Source of the DNA: CATOSD01 sp965203135
GTDB lineage: Bacteria > Chloroflexota > Dehalococcoidia > Lucifugimonadales > CATOSD01
Length of the DNA: 64,000 bases
Direction of reading: 5' to 3'
Assembly: GCA_965203135.1 (NCBI GenBank)
Contig: CBDBBO010000003.1
Span: 186,001 to 250,000, forward strand
Position 1 is the first letter of the stretch. Each line of letters starts with the position of its first letter. The notes under the pieces were generated by a model. The model worked only from the letters and a program-made list of their open reading frames with translations. It did not search any database and was not told where the DNA came from. Of this stretch, positions 9,844-18,942 are shown piece after piece. The position numbers and the translations under genes were made by a program.

Positions 9844-10713
9844 GTGAGAAGGACAAGGACATTGAGGCTTCTGCTATTCATCGCTATCGCCGGACTCGCG
9901 CTGCTGGCATGTTCGAGGGCGGAATCGCCCACGCCGGTTCCTACCGCGGCGCCCACGCCTGCGCCAACGGTTACGGCCATGCCCGAGCCGACGGTCACGC
10001 CCACGCCGACGGCGACGTCCGTGCCCACCGCGACGCCTTCGCCGGAACCGACCAGCGCGCCGGCCACGCCAGTGCCGACGAGCGCGCCGGCCGTGGCGCC
10101 GACGCAGATGCCTGAGCCTTCCGGGGCCATGAGCAGCGACGGGCAGCTCAGGCCGCTCGATCCGTCGGACCCCGAGGCCTTTCTGTCCGGCCTGTCGGAG
10201 ACCGAACGCACCTGCCTCGAAGGGAGTCTAGGTTCCGAGCAACTTACGGCGCTGTTTCTCAGCCCAGAAGCGCCTGCCGGACAAGACATGACGGCACTTG
10301 TCGAATGCCTGGAACAGGATACGGTGCTGCGCATGTTCCTTGGCGGTGTCTTGGAGCCGGGTAGCTCGCTCAGCGTGGAGAGTTCGGCCTGCATAAGAGC
10401 GGGCGCCGCCGAGATGGACGTGTTGGGGATCATGCTCGCCGCAAGCGAGGAAGACGATGCGGCGTTGGTGGAGGGTATGGGGCTTTTCGTGCTCGCGCTA
10501 TCGTGCCTGAACGACAAGGAGCTGCAAATGGCGAGCTCAATGCTCGGGGCGCAGCCCGAGGAGATCGAGAACCTGAAGTGCGTGCTCGAGGCATTGGGCG
10601 GGCCGGAGGGTCTCGTGGAGGCTCTTGAAGTCGAAGAGGGCGAGTTTCCGACGGCGTTGTTCGAGGCCGCGTTCAAGTGCGGCGCCAGCATGATGGGACC
10701 GCCGGGGCAGTAG
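9844..10713 (+). CDS. Lipoprotein with Thr-Pro linker, unknown function
   Basis: Lipoprotein signal peptide RTLRLLLFIAIAGLALLAC with the lipidated Cys at the end of LLAC, then a linker of about 65 residues made almost only of Pro, Thr, Ala and Val (PTPVPTAAPTPAPTV). The C-terminal ~190 residues form an acidic helical domain with several Cys (SETERTCLEGSLGSEQLTALF, ALSCLNDKELQMASSM, KCVLEALGGPEGLVEAL) that I do not recognise. GTG 9844 gives a lipoprotein signal of normal length; an in-frame ATG at 9790 would add 18 residues and neither start has a clear ribosome site. The same type of linker recurs at 13690 and 23530. It probably sits on the outer face of the cytoplasmic membrane. Confidence 0.7.
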   Translation: MRRTRTLRLLLFIAIAGLALLACSRAESPTPVPTAAPTPAPTVTAMPEPTVTPTPTATSVPTATPSPEPTSAPATPVPTSAPAVAPTQMPEPSGAMSSDGQLRPLDPSDPEAFLSGLSETERTCLEGSLGSEQLTALFLSPEAPAGQDMTALVECLEQDTVLRMFLGGVLEPGSSLSVESSACIRAGAAEMDVLGIMLAASEEDDAALVEGMGLFVLALSCLNDKELQMASSMLGAQPEEIENLKCVLEALGGPEGLVEALEVEEGEFPTALFEAAFKCGASMMGPPGQ

Positions 10714-10834
10714 ACTGGCCGGCTACGACCGTGTTGGCAGGTTGCGGCCAGGGTGGTGGTTGGTTGGGATGAGAGGCGGGTGTGGTATCCTGAGTGTGCA
10801 CGGGCCGCCGAGCCCTGTCTGAAGGAGGACTACC

Positions 10835-11314
10835 ATGCCCGAAAAGCTGAAACAGGGCGACCGCTTTCCGACAATCGAGCTGAATCTCACGGATGGCTCC
10901 AGGTTGGCGCTTCCGGACCAGATTTCGAGCCGCTACCTCGCGCTGCTGTTTTACCGGGGCGAGTGGTGACCGTACTGCAGACGGCAGTTGGCCGCCTACC
11001 AGCAGAAGTTGGACGAGCTGGAACAGCTTGGCGTATCCGTCATTGGGGCCACCGTGGAGGACCGTGAGACGGCCGCGCGCATGGCTGAAGAAGTGGGGCT
11101 CAGCTTTCCGATCGCCTACGGGGTGACGCCTGAAAGCGTGGAGCCGCTCGCGCCGTGGTGGACGGAGGACGCCCGGCACGGACGTTATGTGCAGCCCACG
11201 GAGTTTCTGTTGCGGCGGGGGATCGTTCTGGGCTCGCTGTACGCATCCGGCCCCATCGGTCGAATGGACGTGGAGGAGGCGACGGTGTTCATCAGGAACA
11301 GGGAGCGGCGGTAG
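10835..11314 (+). CDS. Peroxiredoxin-like selenoprotein (UxxC motif, in-frame TGA)
   Basis: Reading from ATG 10835 (GGAGG at 10823) gives MPEKLKQGDRFPTIEL...LLFYRGEW, then TGA at 10967-10969, then PYCRRQLAAYQQKLDEL in the same frame to the stop at 11314. The family motif is RGxWCPYCxxQL, so the TGA replaces exactly the first redox cysteine of the CxxC, giving W-Sec-P-Y-C. Both halves are intact thioredoxin-fold AhpC/TSA-like sequence (VIGATVEDRE, LSFPIAYGV, ASGPIGRM), 159 residues in all. A candidate SECIS hairpin begins 10 nt after the TGA. Known relatives reduce peroxides or disulfides. The alternative, a nonsense mutation of TGC, is less likely because there is no other damage and the position is exact. 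No selA, selB or tRNA-Sec lies in the window. Confidence 0.82.
10979..10997 (+). promoter_or_regulatory. Candidate bacterial SECIS hairpin
   Basis: AGACGGC (10979-10985) can pair with GCCGCCT (10991-10997), six pairs and one A-C mismatch, around loop AGTTG. The loop starts 16 nt after the TGA and has G as its second base, which agrees with the published general rule for bacterial SECIS elements (loop 16-37 nt downstream, a G among the first two loop bases). A competing 5-bp hairpin, ACTGC-AGACG-GCAGT (10974-10988), overlaps it. Inferred from pairing only. Confidence 0.55.
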
Positions 11315-11334
11315 CGCCCAGGGGAGGTTCGCCG

Positions 11335-11781
11335 ATGACGGATCTGGTGCGGGAACGATGCATGGCTTGTCGAAGGGACTCGCCTCGGGTGACGGATGCA
11401 GAAGTCGCGTTGCTGCATCCCCAAGTTCCTGAGTGGGACCTCATCCAGAGTGGCGGAGTCGATAGGCTGCGGCGCATATTCCGGTTCCGGGAGTACCGGC
11501 GAGCCGTGGACTTCGCCGTGGCGGTGGCGGACCTGGCCGAGGAGGAGGGGCATCATCCCCGGTTGACCGTCGAGTGGGGGCGGGTGACAGTCGACTGGTG
11601 GACGCACGCGATCGGCGGGCTTCACCGCAACGACTTCGTGATGGCCGCGAAGACTGACCGCGCTTTCGAGGAGGGCGGTCGCCAGCCCTCTTTCTCAGCC
11701 AGCAATCGCGTGGCGCACCACGAGGAGGCCCAAAGCCGCCGCTACTTTTCCACGCGGCAGTTGATGATGTCTATGCCGTGA
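11335..11781 (+). CDS. phhB: Pterin-4a-carbinolamine dehydratase
   Basis: Dehydrates 4a-hydroxytetrahydropterin so that pterin cofactors can be recycled. The family signature is clear: FREYRRAVDFAVAVADLAEEEGHHPRLTVEWG (split here: EEEGHHPRL, then VEWGRVTVDWWTHAIGGL) and NDFVMAAKTD. ATG 11335 follows GGGGAGG with normal spacing; the frame is open further upstream but that part is not conserved. The usual core is about 95-115 residues; this one is 148, with an atypical C-terminal extension (RQPSFSASNRVAHHEEAQ) that overlaps the end of the convergent permease gene by 40 bp. No phenylalanine hydroxylase is adjacent, so its role may be in moonlighting or general pterin repair. It lies 20 bp after the selenoprotein and may share its mRNA. 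Confidence 0.88.
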   Translation: MTDLVRERCMACRRDSPRVTDAEVALLHPQVPEWDLIQSGGVDRLRRIFRFREYRRAVDFAVAVADLAEEEGHHPRLTVEWGRVTVDWWTHAIGGLHRNDFVMAAKTDRAFEEGGRQPSFSASNRVAHHEEAQSRRYFSTRQLMMSMP

Positions 11782-13478
11782 TATTTGCGGTGGTGCACCG
11801 ACGAGGCATAGTGGCGCAGTATCCGGACGGACAGCTCCTGCTCGTCCTCCAGCGCCTGGTCCTGGCCCAGGTATGCAATGCGATTTTCGATGTTTCCCTG
11901 GATGGCGTCGTCCGAAGCGACCACAATCTCGAGCTCGGCGGATGCGCCGTCGGGACGAATCGTGGCTACCAACCTGCGCTTCTGCTCGACAGTGGCGTCG
12001 TCCTGTTCATCTAAGAGGCTCAGCATGACCTCTTCTCCCACCAGGCGGAGCCGACCCTTGCCTTTCTCTGTCCAGCCGTGACCGTCGGCGAACTGGCAGA
12101 GGAAGTCGTCGACGGCAGGCAGGGAAGATCGTGACAACTCAATCCTGAGTTTGCTGGCTCGAAGACCCGATAGTTCGGTGAATAGCGTCATTGCTACGGC
12201 CGCCAGACCGCCGACGACTATGGTGTTACCCACCAGATGAATGGTGACACCTTCGAACAAACCGCTGAGAGTCGCAGCGGAGAGGCCCAACACCATGGAA
12301 ACGCCGGTGATGGTGGCTTTCCTCTGGTCGACCTGGCCCGTGAACACCGCCTTGGCGCCCTCGACAAAGAGGATGCCGAAAATGATGACGTACACCGCGC
12401 AAACCACCGGGCTGGGAATGGCAACCAGTATGGCAAGCAACTTGGAAAGGAAGGCGACCAATAGGGTGAACAGTCCCAGGTAAATCCCGACGCTCGTCGC
12501 GGCGACGCCCGTAAAGGCGATGTAGACCACGGTGGCCGCCCACGGCGCGGCGACGGGCAGCGTCCCCAGGAGGCCGGAAAGCAGCGTTCCCACGCCGTAC
12601 ACGTTCAGGCCTCCCTGCACCGCGCGGAAGTCGATGGCCGACTGGCTCCGATAGGAGGCGCGGTGGATCACGGACAGGTCTCCCACCGCCTTGATGAATC
12701 CGGCGAGATTCACGAACACGAACACCGGAAGCAGCGCCCAGAATTCCGGGCTGAAGGTAAGGTCCAGCCCCGGCCAGCCGAAGTCCGGCAGGCGCAGCCA
12801 CGGCGCGTCGACTATTCTGCCGGCGTCGTAGAAGCCCAGGGGCGCCGCGACGACCAGCCCGACCGCGACTGTGACCGGCAGAATCCACATACGCCAGACC
12901 GGCGAGTCTTGCAGGGATATGAGGATTCCGGCGGCAAGAGCGGCCATTCCCGGCGCCAGAAAGAGCAACGTCGACGCCCCTTCCGGCGGCACGACGGCTC
13001 TGCTGATGATGAAGGGCAAGGCCGAAACCGCCACCAGCATGACCACCACTCCGCTCACGGTCTGCGTAAACACGCGGCGGAGGGAGGCAAGGCGCAGGGT
13101 CAGTACGGACTGGACCAGGGTGGAAATCACCACAAGGCTGGCCAGCAGACCGGGTCCGCCGACATGGAGCGCAAGGGCGCTGACCGCCAGGAACGGGACG
13201 TTGAAGTTTGTGACGATGAGGCGGCCCGAACCCAGGTGGCGCATCCGGAGGGTCTGCAGAATCATGCTGACGCCGGTGACTGCCAGCGCCGTAAATGTCA
13301 CCCACGACAGGTAGGCTTCCGACTCGCCGGAGGCCCGTACCACCAGCGCCGCCAACATGACGAGGCTGATGGTGTTGGGTATGAATATCTGCAAAGCCGA
13401 GGATATGGCCAGTAGCGGCGGACACTTTTCGTCCGGTTCGTACAGGATTTCGTGACGTTCCTGGGCTCTTCTAAACAA
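11742..13478 (-). CDS. NCS2-family (xanthine/uracil-type) permease with fused C-terminal soluble domain
   Basis: About 12-14 hydrophobic helices in residues 25-440 match the nucleobase:cation symporter-2 architecture (LLAISSALQIFIPNTISLVML at the start, FVFVNLAGFIKAVGDLSVI mid-protein, SGLLGTLPVA, LVGNTIVVGGLAAVAMTL). The substrate-binding Gln/Glu motifs of proven purine or uracil carriers are not obvious, so the substrate is open. After residue 445 a soluble domain of about 130 residues (SSLPAVDDFLCQFAD, RLRLVGEEVMLSLL, ELSVRILRHYASSVHHRKYHG) looks like a degenerate RsbW/HATPase-type fold, which is unusual for this family. The start at 13478 is TTG or a downstream ATG; ribosome site is weak. 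The gene is divergent from the Cache lipoprotein gene across an AT-rich spacer. Confidence 0.75.
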   Translation of the reverse strand: MFRRAQERHEILYEPDEKCPPLLAISSALQIFIPNTISLVMLAALVVRASGESEAYLSWVTFTALAVTGVSMILQTLRMRHLGSGRLIVTNFNVPFLAVSALALHVGGPGLLASLVVISTLVQSVLTLRLASLRRVFTQTVSGVVVMLVAVSALPFIISRAVVPPEGASTLLFLAPGMAALAAGILISLQDSPVWRMWILPVTVAVGLVVAAPLGFYDAGRIVDAPWLRLPDFGWPGLDLTFSPEFWALLPVFVFVNLAGFIKAVGDLSVIHRASYRSQSAIDFRAVQGGLNVYGVGTLLSGLLGTLPVAAPWAATVVYIAFTGVAATSVGIYLGLFTLLVAFLSKLLAILVAIPSPVVCAVYVIIFGILFVEGAKAVFTGQVDQRKATITGVSMVLGLSAATLSGLFEGVTIHLVGNTIVVGGLAAVAMTLFTELSGLRASKLRIELSRSSLPAVDDFLCQFADGHGWTEKGKGRLRLVGEEVMLSLLDEQDDATVEQKRRLVATIRPDGASAELEIVVASDDAIQGNIENRIAYLGQDQALEDEQELSVRILRHYASSVHHRKYHGIDIINCRVEK

Positions 13479-13541
13479 TTAGGTGAACCCCCCGTTTCGC
13501 AGCGGCTTGTCGGGCAATCGTCTCTGCGTGCGAGAAATGAG

Positions 13542-13602
13542 ACTGTATAATGGAACACAGTATATGCGATAATATATCCGAAGGCACAAACTGATATACA
13601 GT
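13542..13602. promoter_or_regulatory. AT-rich divergent promoter region with inverted ACTGTATA/TATACAGT boxes
   Basis: Between the divergent permease (-) and Cache lipoprotein (+) genes, ACTGTATA at 13542-13549 is the exact reverse complement of TATACAGT at 13595-13602. A third related box, CACAGTATAT, begins at 13556. TATAAT occurs at 13546-13551 on the plus strand and ATTATATATT-like sequence on both strands. The stretch is strikingly AT-rich against its surroundings. An operator for a dimeric repressor overlapping two promoters is inferred; no regulator gene is adjacent. Confidence 0.4.
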
Positions 13603-13689
13603 ATCTCGATTTGCGCGACGCGTACGATTCCCGGCAAAGGCGCCTGGGACTCGAGAAGCGGGCGGTACGAACCAAAGGAGAGACACGGT

Positions 13690-15507
13690 ATGTTGCGAAC
13701 CGAGCAAGAGGCAAGACCGCGGGCGAGGCGGACAGGATCGAAGCTCCGGCGATCACCGGTCGGCGTGAGCGCGCTAATCTTGCTCCTGGTGCTGGTATCA
13801 TCCACAGCCCTCCTGGTTGCCTGCGGCGGCGACCCTGCTCCAACGCCCGTACCCACTGCCGTCGCGGCCCCGGAGCCTACGAGCACCGCATTGCCGGCGC
13901 CGACGCCGACGCCGGCTCCAACCGCTGTGGCGGCCCCAGCGCCCTCCGCGTCGGACGACGACGCGCTGACGCGAGCTTACCTCGATAAGGCGATAGAGTA
14001 CTACGGCGAGAACGGACTGGACGCGACGGTCGAGTTCTACAGGTCCGCGGCGAGCGCCGAGCACGGTCGAAGGCTGCTTCTCATAGACAAGGTCGAGAAG
14101 GTGTTGCTGGTGTTCACCACCATACCATCTCTGCAAGGTCAGGACTTGAGCGCGGGGACGGCGCTCGCCGCCAGATTCGACGAGCTGATGACATTCGCTA
14201 CCGAGCAAGGCCAATGGGACGAGACCCAGGGGATCAACCCGGCTACCCGGCAGCAAGAGCCGCGGCGACTCCTGGCGATTCTGCACGACGGCCTGGTGTT
14301 CTCCGCCAGCCACTCGGTGCTGGTGGAAGACGTGGCGGAGTCCGTCAAGGAATACGTGAACAATGCAGTGGCCAAGTACGAAGCGGACGGCCTGGACGCC
14401 GTCATCGCCCATTACAACAGCCAGGAGAGCCTGGACGGCCAGTTCTACCTGTTTCTCATAGGCGCGGATGACATCTACCTGGCCCATCCCATCTTTCCCC
14501 ACCTCATCGGCACGGACATCAAGGACGTGGTCGGCTCCGACGGGCAGGAGCTGGGCAAGGAGATAGCCCTGGCAACCGAGGAAGGCGTGTGGGTGGAGTA
14601 TCTGTGGCCCCATCCCATTTCCCGCAGGGAGCAGCAGAAGGTCACGTGGGCACTTCGCCACGACGGGCTGATATTCGCCTCAGGCTACTATGCTGGCGAG
14701 CCCGAGACCGGTCCACCGGCGTGGCGGGACGCCGACCCGAGGGAGTATACGGTCGAGTACGTGCACAGAGCGGTCGAGCGTTACGAGAGCGAGGGCCTGC
14801 AGTCCATGCTCAACTACTACAACAGCGTCGCCAGCTACGAGGGCGAGTGGTATCTGTTCGCCACCGATGCCAATGACATCTATCACGTCCACCCGCTGCT
14901 GCCGCAGCTGATTGGCACGGACATCAAGGACGTGGTAGGTTCCGACGGATACCGGTTGGGCGAGGAGTTGGCCAAGGCCACGGAAGAAGAGGGGGTATGG
15001 GTGGAGTACCTGTGGCCGCACCCGGTGACGCTGAAGGAAGTCCCGAAAGTGTCTTACGCGGTGCGCCGCGACGGGATGCTGTTCGCCTCCGGCTACTATC
15101 TGCGGATCGATGACCCGGCCGGCCAGACCATCGCGTACGTGCAGCAGGCCATCGACTACTACCGGGAAAACGGACTGGAGGCCACGATCGCCCGTTACAA
15201 CAGCCAGGAAAGCGTTGACGGCCAGTGGGGCCTTTCCCTGGCCGATGAGAACGACGTCCTGCGCATCGCGCACCTCGCGCCTCACCTGATCGGAACGTCA
15301 TTGAGAGACTTCCCCCAGTTCAGGGGGCGGAGCGTGGGCGACGAGATCGCGGCGGCCACTGAGGAAGGGGTCTGGATCGACAACGTCTTCCCCAATACGA
15401 GGTCATCTGAGACGCTGTACTCGCATACGTGGGCGATTCGCCACGACGGGCTGATCTTTATGTCGCGCTACTACGACGACAAGCCGGAGGTTTCCGGCGG
15501 GCCATAG
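13690..15507 (+). CDS. Lipoprotein with four tandem Cache-like sensor repeats
   Basis: N-terminal basic region, then LILLLVLVSSTALLVAC with lipid-modified Cys in LVAC|GGD, a Thr-Pro-Ala linker (to about residue 85), then four repeats of about 125-135 residues starting near residues 94, 217, 353 and 478. Each repeat has 'Y(L/V)xxAIxYYxxxGLxATIxxYNS', a 'YLFxxxxxDxYxxHP' strand, 'LIGTDIKDVVGSDG', 'EGVWVEYLWPHP' and 'RHDGLIFASGYY'. This pattern resembles single Cache domains, the extracellular ligand-binding module of bacterial sensors. Here no membrane-crossing or kinase/chemotaxis domain follows, so it may be a binding or co-sensor protein. AAGGAG sits 10 bases before ATG 13690. Repeat 1 is the most diverged; repeats 2 and 3 share long near-identical blocks. 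Confidence 0.78.
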   Translation: MLRTEQEARPRARRTGSKLRRSPVGVSALILLLVLVSSTALLVACGGDPAPTPVPTAVAAPEPTSTALPAPTPTPAPTAVAAPAPSASDDDALTRAYLDKAIEYYGENGLDATVEFYRSAASAEHGRRLLLIDKVEKVLLVFTTIPSLQGQDLSAGTALAARFDELMTFATEQGQWDETQGINPATRQQEPRRLLAILHDGLVFSASHSVLVEDVAESVKEYVNNAVAKYEADGLDAVIAHYNSQESLDGQFYLFLIGADDIYLAHPIFPHLIGTDIKDVVGSDGQELGKEIALATEEGVWVEYLWPHPISRREQQKVTWALRHDGLIFASGYYAGEPETGPPAWRDADPREYTVEYVHRAVERYESEGLQSMLNYYNSVASYEGEWYLFATDANDIYHVHPLLPQLIGTDIKDVVGSDGYRLGEELAKATEEEGVWVEYLWPHPVTLKEVPKVSYAVRRDGMLFASGYYLRIDDPAGQTIAYVQQAIDYYRENGLEATIARYNSQESVDGQWGLSLADENDVLRIAHLAPHLIGTSLRDFPQFRGRSVGDEIAAATEEGVWIDNVFPNTRSSETLYSHTWAIRHDGLIFMSRYYDDKPEVSGGP

Positions 15508-15599
15508 CTGACCGGGCACGTCACCATGCCCTCGCCCTCGTTTACCTTCGTGCAGGAGTAGACGCGGGTTGGCCCGAGGTCGACGACCGGCAGGGGTAT

Positions 15600-16805
15600 C
15601 TACCGAAGTGTGCGAAGGAGGAACTCCCTGAGTTCTCGCTCGTATCGGGCGAAATCAGTGTTCCATCCGTCGACGTGGGTCGTATTCGGATAGACGCTGT
15701 ACGTGATGAGGTCGGGGCGGAGTTCGGCGAGCTCGGCGCTCGTTTCTATGGGCACGCGCGCGTCGTCCTCTCCGTGTATGAGCAGGATGGGCACATCGAG
15801 TCGGTCGACGTCCTTCAGGTAGTTCATGGCGTTCCAGTCCAACCCGAACCGGAGCGTGCCGATCCACTTGACGGAGGCGGCCACGAATCCGGGCAGACCA
15901 CGCTGGCGCGCCCCCAGGTCCACCGGTGCGCTAAAGTCCATGACCGGCGAGTCCAGCACCGCGCCGACAACCGAACCCGCCAGCGGCGACTCGTAGAGGA
16001 ACTTCACCACTATCCCGCCGCCCATGCTGTGGCCGATAAGCACGACAGCGTCGGCTCCCGGCTGGGACAGCACGTACTCCACCGCGGCGTGCAGGTCGCG
16101 CCACTCGGTTACGCCATACTGATAGATGCCGGTGGGGTCTCCTGGTTGCCCTTCGTCGTTGCGGTAGGTGATGAACAGTGCCGGAATGCCAAGCTGGTGC
16201 AGCGTGGGTAACGACGACAGGCCGTCTGCCGGTTTGCCGCGATGGCCGTGTACGAAGATGGCCCAGGTGTCGTTCTCCCCTTGGAACTGCCACGCGTGCT
16301 GGCTTCCCAACGGCGATTCGAACTCGACCTCACTGTACTCGATGCCAAAGGCCAGGTATGGGTCGTTCGGGAAGATTTCGCTCGACACCTTGGCGGGTGT
16401 GGAGGGAGGCGGGGCGCCATCTACCAGCGTGAAACGCCGCACGACAACAGCTTCCTCGTACTCCACGATGTCGCCGATCATCCCATTGCCGCCATCCCAG
16501 CTCAACCCCCACTTGCCGTGCAGCCTCCACCCTCCGTCTTCAGGGCCACTCTCCAGCTTGACCAGGCCGTCGCCGACTGCGGTGGCTACCAGGTTGTACT
16601 CGACCTCGTCGTCTCCTACTTCCAGGGCGAGGTCGTACAGCACGCCGGAGTAGTACCAGGCCACACCGAAGTTGATGACCGCCAAGAGAAGGAGAACGGA
16701 GGCGAGCAATACGAGAGTGCGCCTTGGGGAGGCTCTCCTGAGCAAGGGGAGACGATTCCTCTCCAAGCGGCTTCGCCAACTCGTGCGCGCGGGAGTCTTG
16801 TTCAC
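15600..16805 (-). CDS. Membrane-anchored alpha/beta hydrolase
   Basis: A 401-residue protein with a basic N-terminus, one transmembrane helix at about residues 31-51 (LVLLASVLLLLAVINFGVAW) and an outward-facing alpha/beta-hydrolase domain. HGHRG (about 186) forms the oxyanion region, GHSMGG places the nucleophile at Ser260, and LLIHGEDDARVP and NTTHVDGW supply the acid and base. The 110 residues between the helix and the fold are a beta-rich region of no known type. Substrate unknown; esterase or peptidase activity is typical of the fold. GTG 16805 is preceded by a GTGAGGA-like site. The gene begins 59 bp after tRNA-Ala in the same direction without a clear terminator, so it may receive rRNA-operon read-through. 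Confidence 0.8.
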   Translation of the reverse strand: MNKTPARTSWRSRLERNRLPLLRRASPRRTLVLLASVLLLLAVINFGVAWYYSGVLYDLALEVGDDEVEYNLVATAVGDGLVKLESGPEDGGWRLHGKWGLSWDGGNGMIGDIVEYEEAVVVRRFTLVDGAPPPSTPAKVSSEIFPNDPYLAFGIEYSEVEFESPLGSQHAWQFQGENDTWAIFVHGHRGKPADGLSSLPTLHQLGIPALFITYRNDEGQPGDPTGIYQYGVTEWRDLHAAVEYVLSQPGADAVVLIGHSMGGGIVVKFLYESPLAGSVVGAVLDSPVMDFSAPVDLGARQRGLPGFVAASVKWIGTLRFGLDWNAMNYLKDVDRLDVPILLIHGEDDARVPIETSAELAELRPDLITYSVYPNTTHVDGWNTDFARYERELREFLLRTLR

Positions 16806-16863
16806 GATTCAATCCTCACGCCTCGGATCGATACTCGTGGCCGCCAGCCTGCCGTTCGACGAG

Positions 16864-16936
16864 TGGAGCTGGGGGGACTCGAACCCCCTGCCTCCTGCTT
16901 GCAAAGCAGGCGCTCTCCCTGATGAGCTACAGCCCC
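16864..16936 (-). tRNA. tRNA-Ala (UGC)
   Basis: Read on the minus strand it begins GGGGCTGTAGCTCA and ends CAGCTCCA. The seven-base acceptor stem (one G-U pair), D-arm, the anticodon stem CCTGC/GCAGG with loop TTTGCAA, and GGGGGTTCGAGTCCCCC all fold normally. The anticodon is TGC. CCA is not encoded, so a CCA-adding enzyme is needed; a candidate is at 48382. It lies 290 bp downstream of 16S on the same strand, the place usually taken by spacer tRNAs before 23S. Confidence 0.97.
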
Positions 16937-16964
16937 GGATTGGCGTTTGGCCGTTGGCAAAGAT

Positions 16965-16995
16965 AAGGGGCCGACCTGCGCCAGGCCCGCCCCTT
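16965..16995 (-). other. Nested hairpin in the 16S-tRNA-Ala spacer
   Basis: AAGGGGC (16965-16971) pairs with GCCCCTT (16989-16995), and inside it CCTG (16975-16978) pairs with CAGG (16982-16985). In the transcript it lies between the 16S trailer stem and tRNA-Ala. It could be a processing or weak termination structure; the following bases (ATCTTTGCC) are not a good T-tract. Confidence 0.45.
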
Positions 16996-17004
16996 TGGTA
17001 TGCG

Positions 17005-17032
17005 CTTAACAGTTGGATAGTGGAAGGAAACA
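17005..17032 (-). other. 3' arm of the 16S rRNA processing stem
   Basis: This arm is complementary to 18743-18770 over 27 of 28 positions (core TTGGATAGTGGAAGGAAAC on the plus strand). With the 5' arm it encloses the entire 16S gene, as the RNase III stems of bacterial pre-16S RNA do. The 3' arm lies about 195 nt beyond the mature 3' end, unusually far; the 5' arm abuts the mature 5' end. Confidence 0.85.
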
Positions 17033-17224
17033 TTGAGTTTAGCTAAGTGAGTAGGCGATGGGTTTTCTCAGGGAGACGCTTCGGTTGTCGAGGAGCTCCT
17101 CTGCCAGAGGCAGATCCGGCTCGACCCGATTTCTTTGGCGTCCCACCCACCGATCGACCTAGGAGTAGCTCCGTTTTTCCCTGTGACCGGCGTGAGCCGG
17201 GCGGCGGGTATTGGAGTGTCTCCC

Positions 17225-18740
<1,516 letters not shown>

Positions 18741-18742
18741 AT

Positions 18743-18770
18743 TGTTTCCTTCCACTATCCAATTGTTAAG
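18743..18770 (-). other. 5' arm of the 16S rRNA processing stem
   Basis: Reverse complement of 17005-17032 with one mismatch. It lies directly upstream of mature 16S in the leader. A second, small hairpin (CCCCTC/GAGGGG, about 18777-18795) stands at the very start of the predicted transcript. Confidence 0.85.
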
Positions 18771-18801
18771 GTGCCGCCCCTCTTTTAGTGAGGGGTGTAT
18801 C

Positions 18802-18830
18802 ATTTTATGCCTTCGCCGCGGGTGTGTCAA
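18802..18830 (-). promoter_or_regulatory. Promoter of the 16S-tRNA-Ala unit
   Basis: On the minus strand TTGACA (18825-18830) and TAAAAT (18802-18807) are separated by exactly 17 bp, a near-consensus housekeeping promoter. Transcription would start near 18795, giving a leader of only about 55 nt before mature 16S. Confidence 0.85.
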
Positions 18831-18896
18831 CACTTTGGCGGGGCGAATTTGGACTTTATCGGGTTTGCGCCCCTGTGTCAAGCGCCGCGCGCCGCG

Positions 18897-18923
18897 GGTT
18901 CTGTCCAAATTTAGTGGAATCCC
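18897..18923 (+). repeat. Left terminal inverted repeat of the IS6-like transposon
   Basis: Starts GGTTCTGTCC and ends GGAATCCC; matches the right end in inverse orientation at 26 of 27 positions. Preceded by target copy GCGCCGCG (18889-18896). Confidence 0.9.
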
Positions 18924-18942
18924 AGTTGGGCAAGTGAGTAGT

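Noticed and set aside
10967..10969. Stop codon read as a disabling mutation (pseudogene)
   Set aside because: Both halves are intact, in the same frame, with a normal ribosome site, and the stop falls exactly on the redox Cys with a SECIS-like hairpin after it. Selenocysteine explains it better.
18778..18796. Hairpin CCCCTC/GAGGGG at the start of the rRNA leader as a terminator or riboswitch
   Set aside because: It lies at the predicted transcription start, is only 6 bp and has no T-tract; treated as part of the leader.
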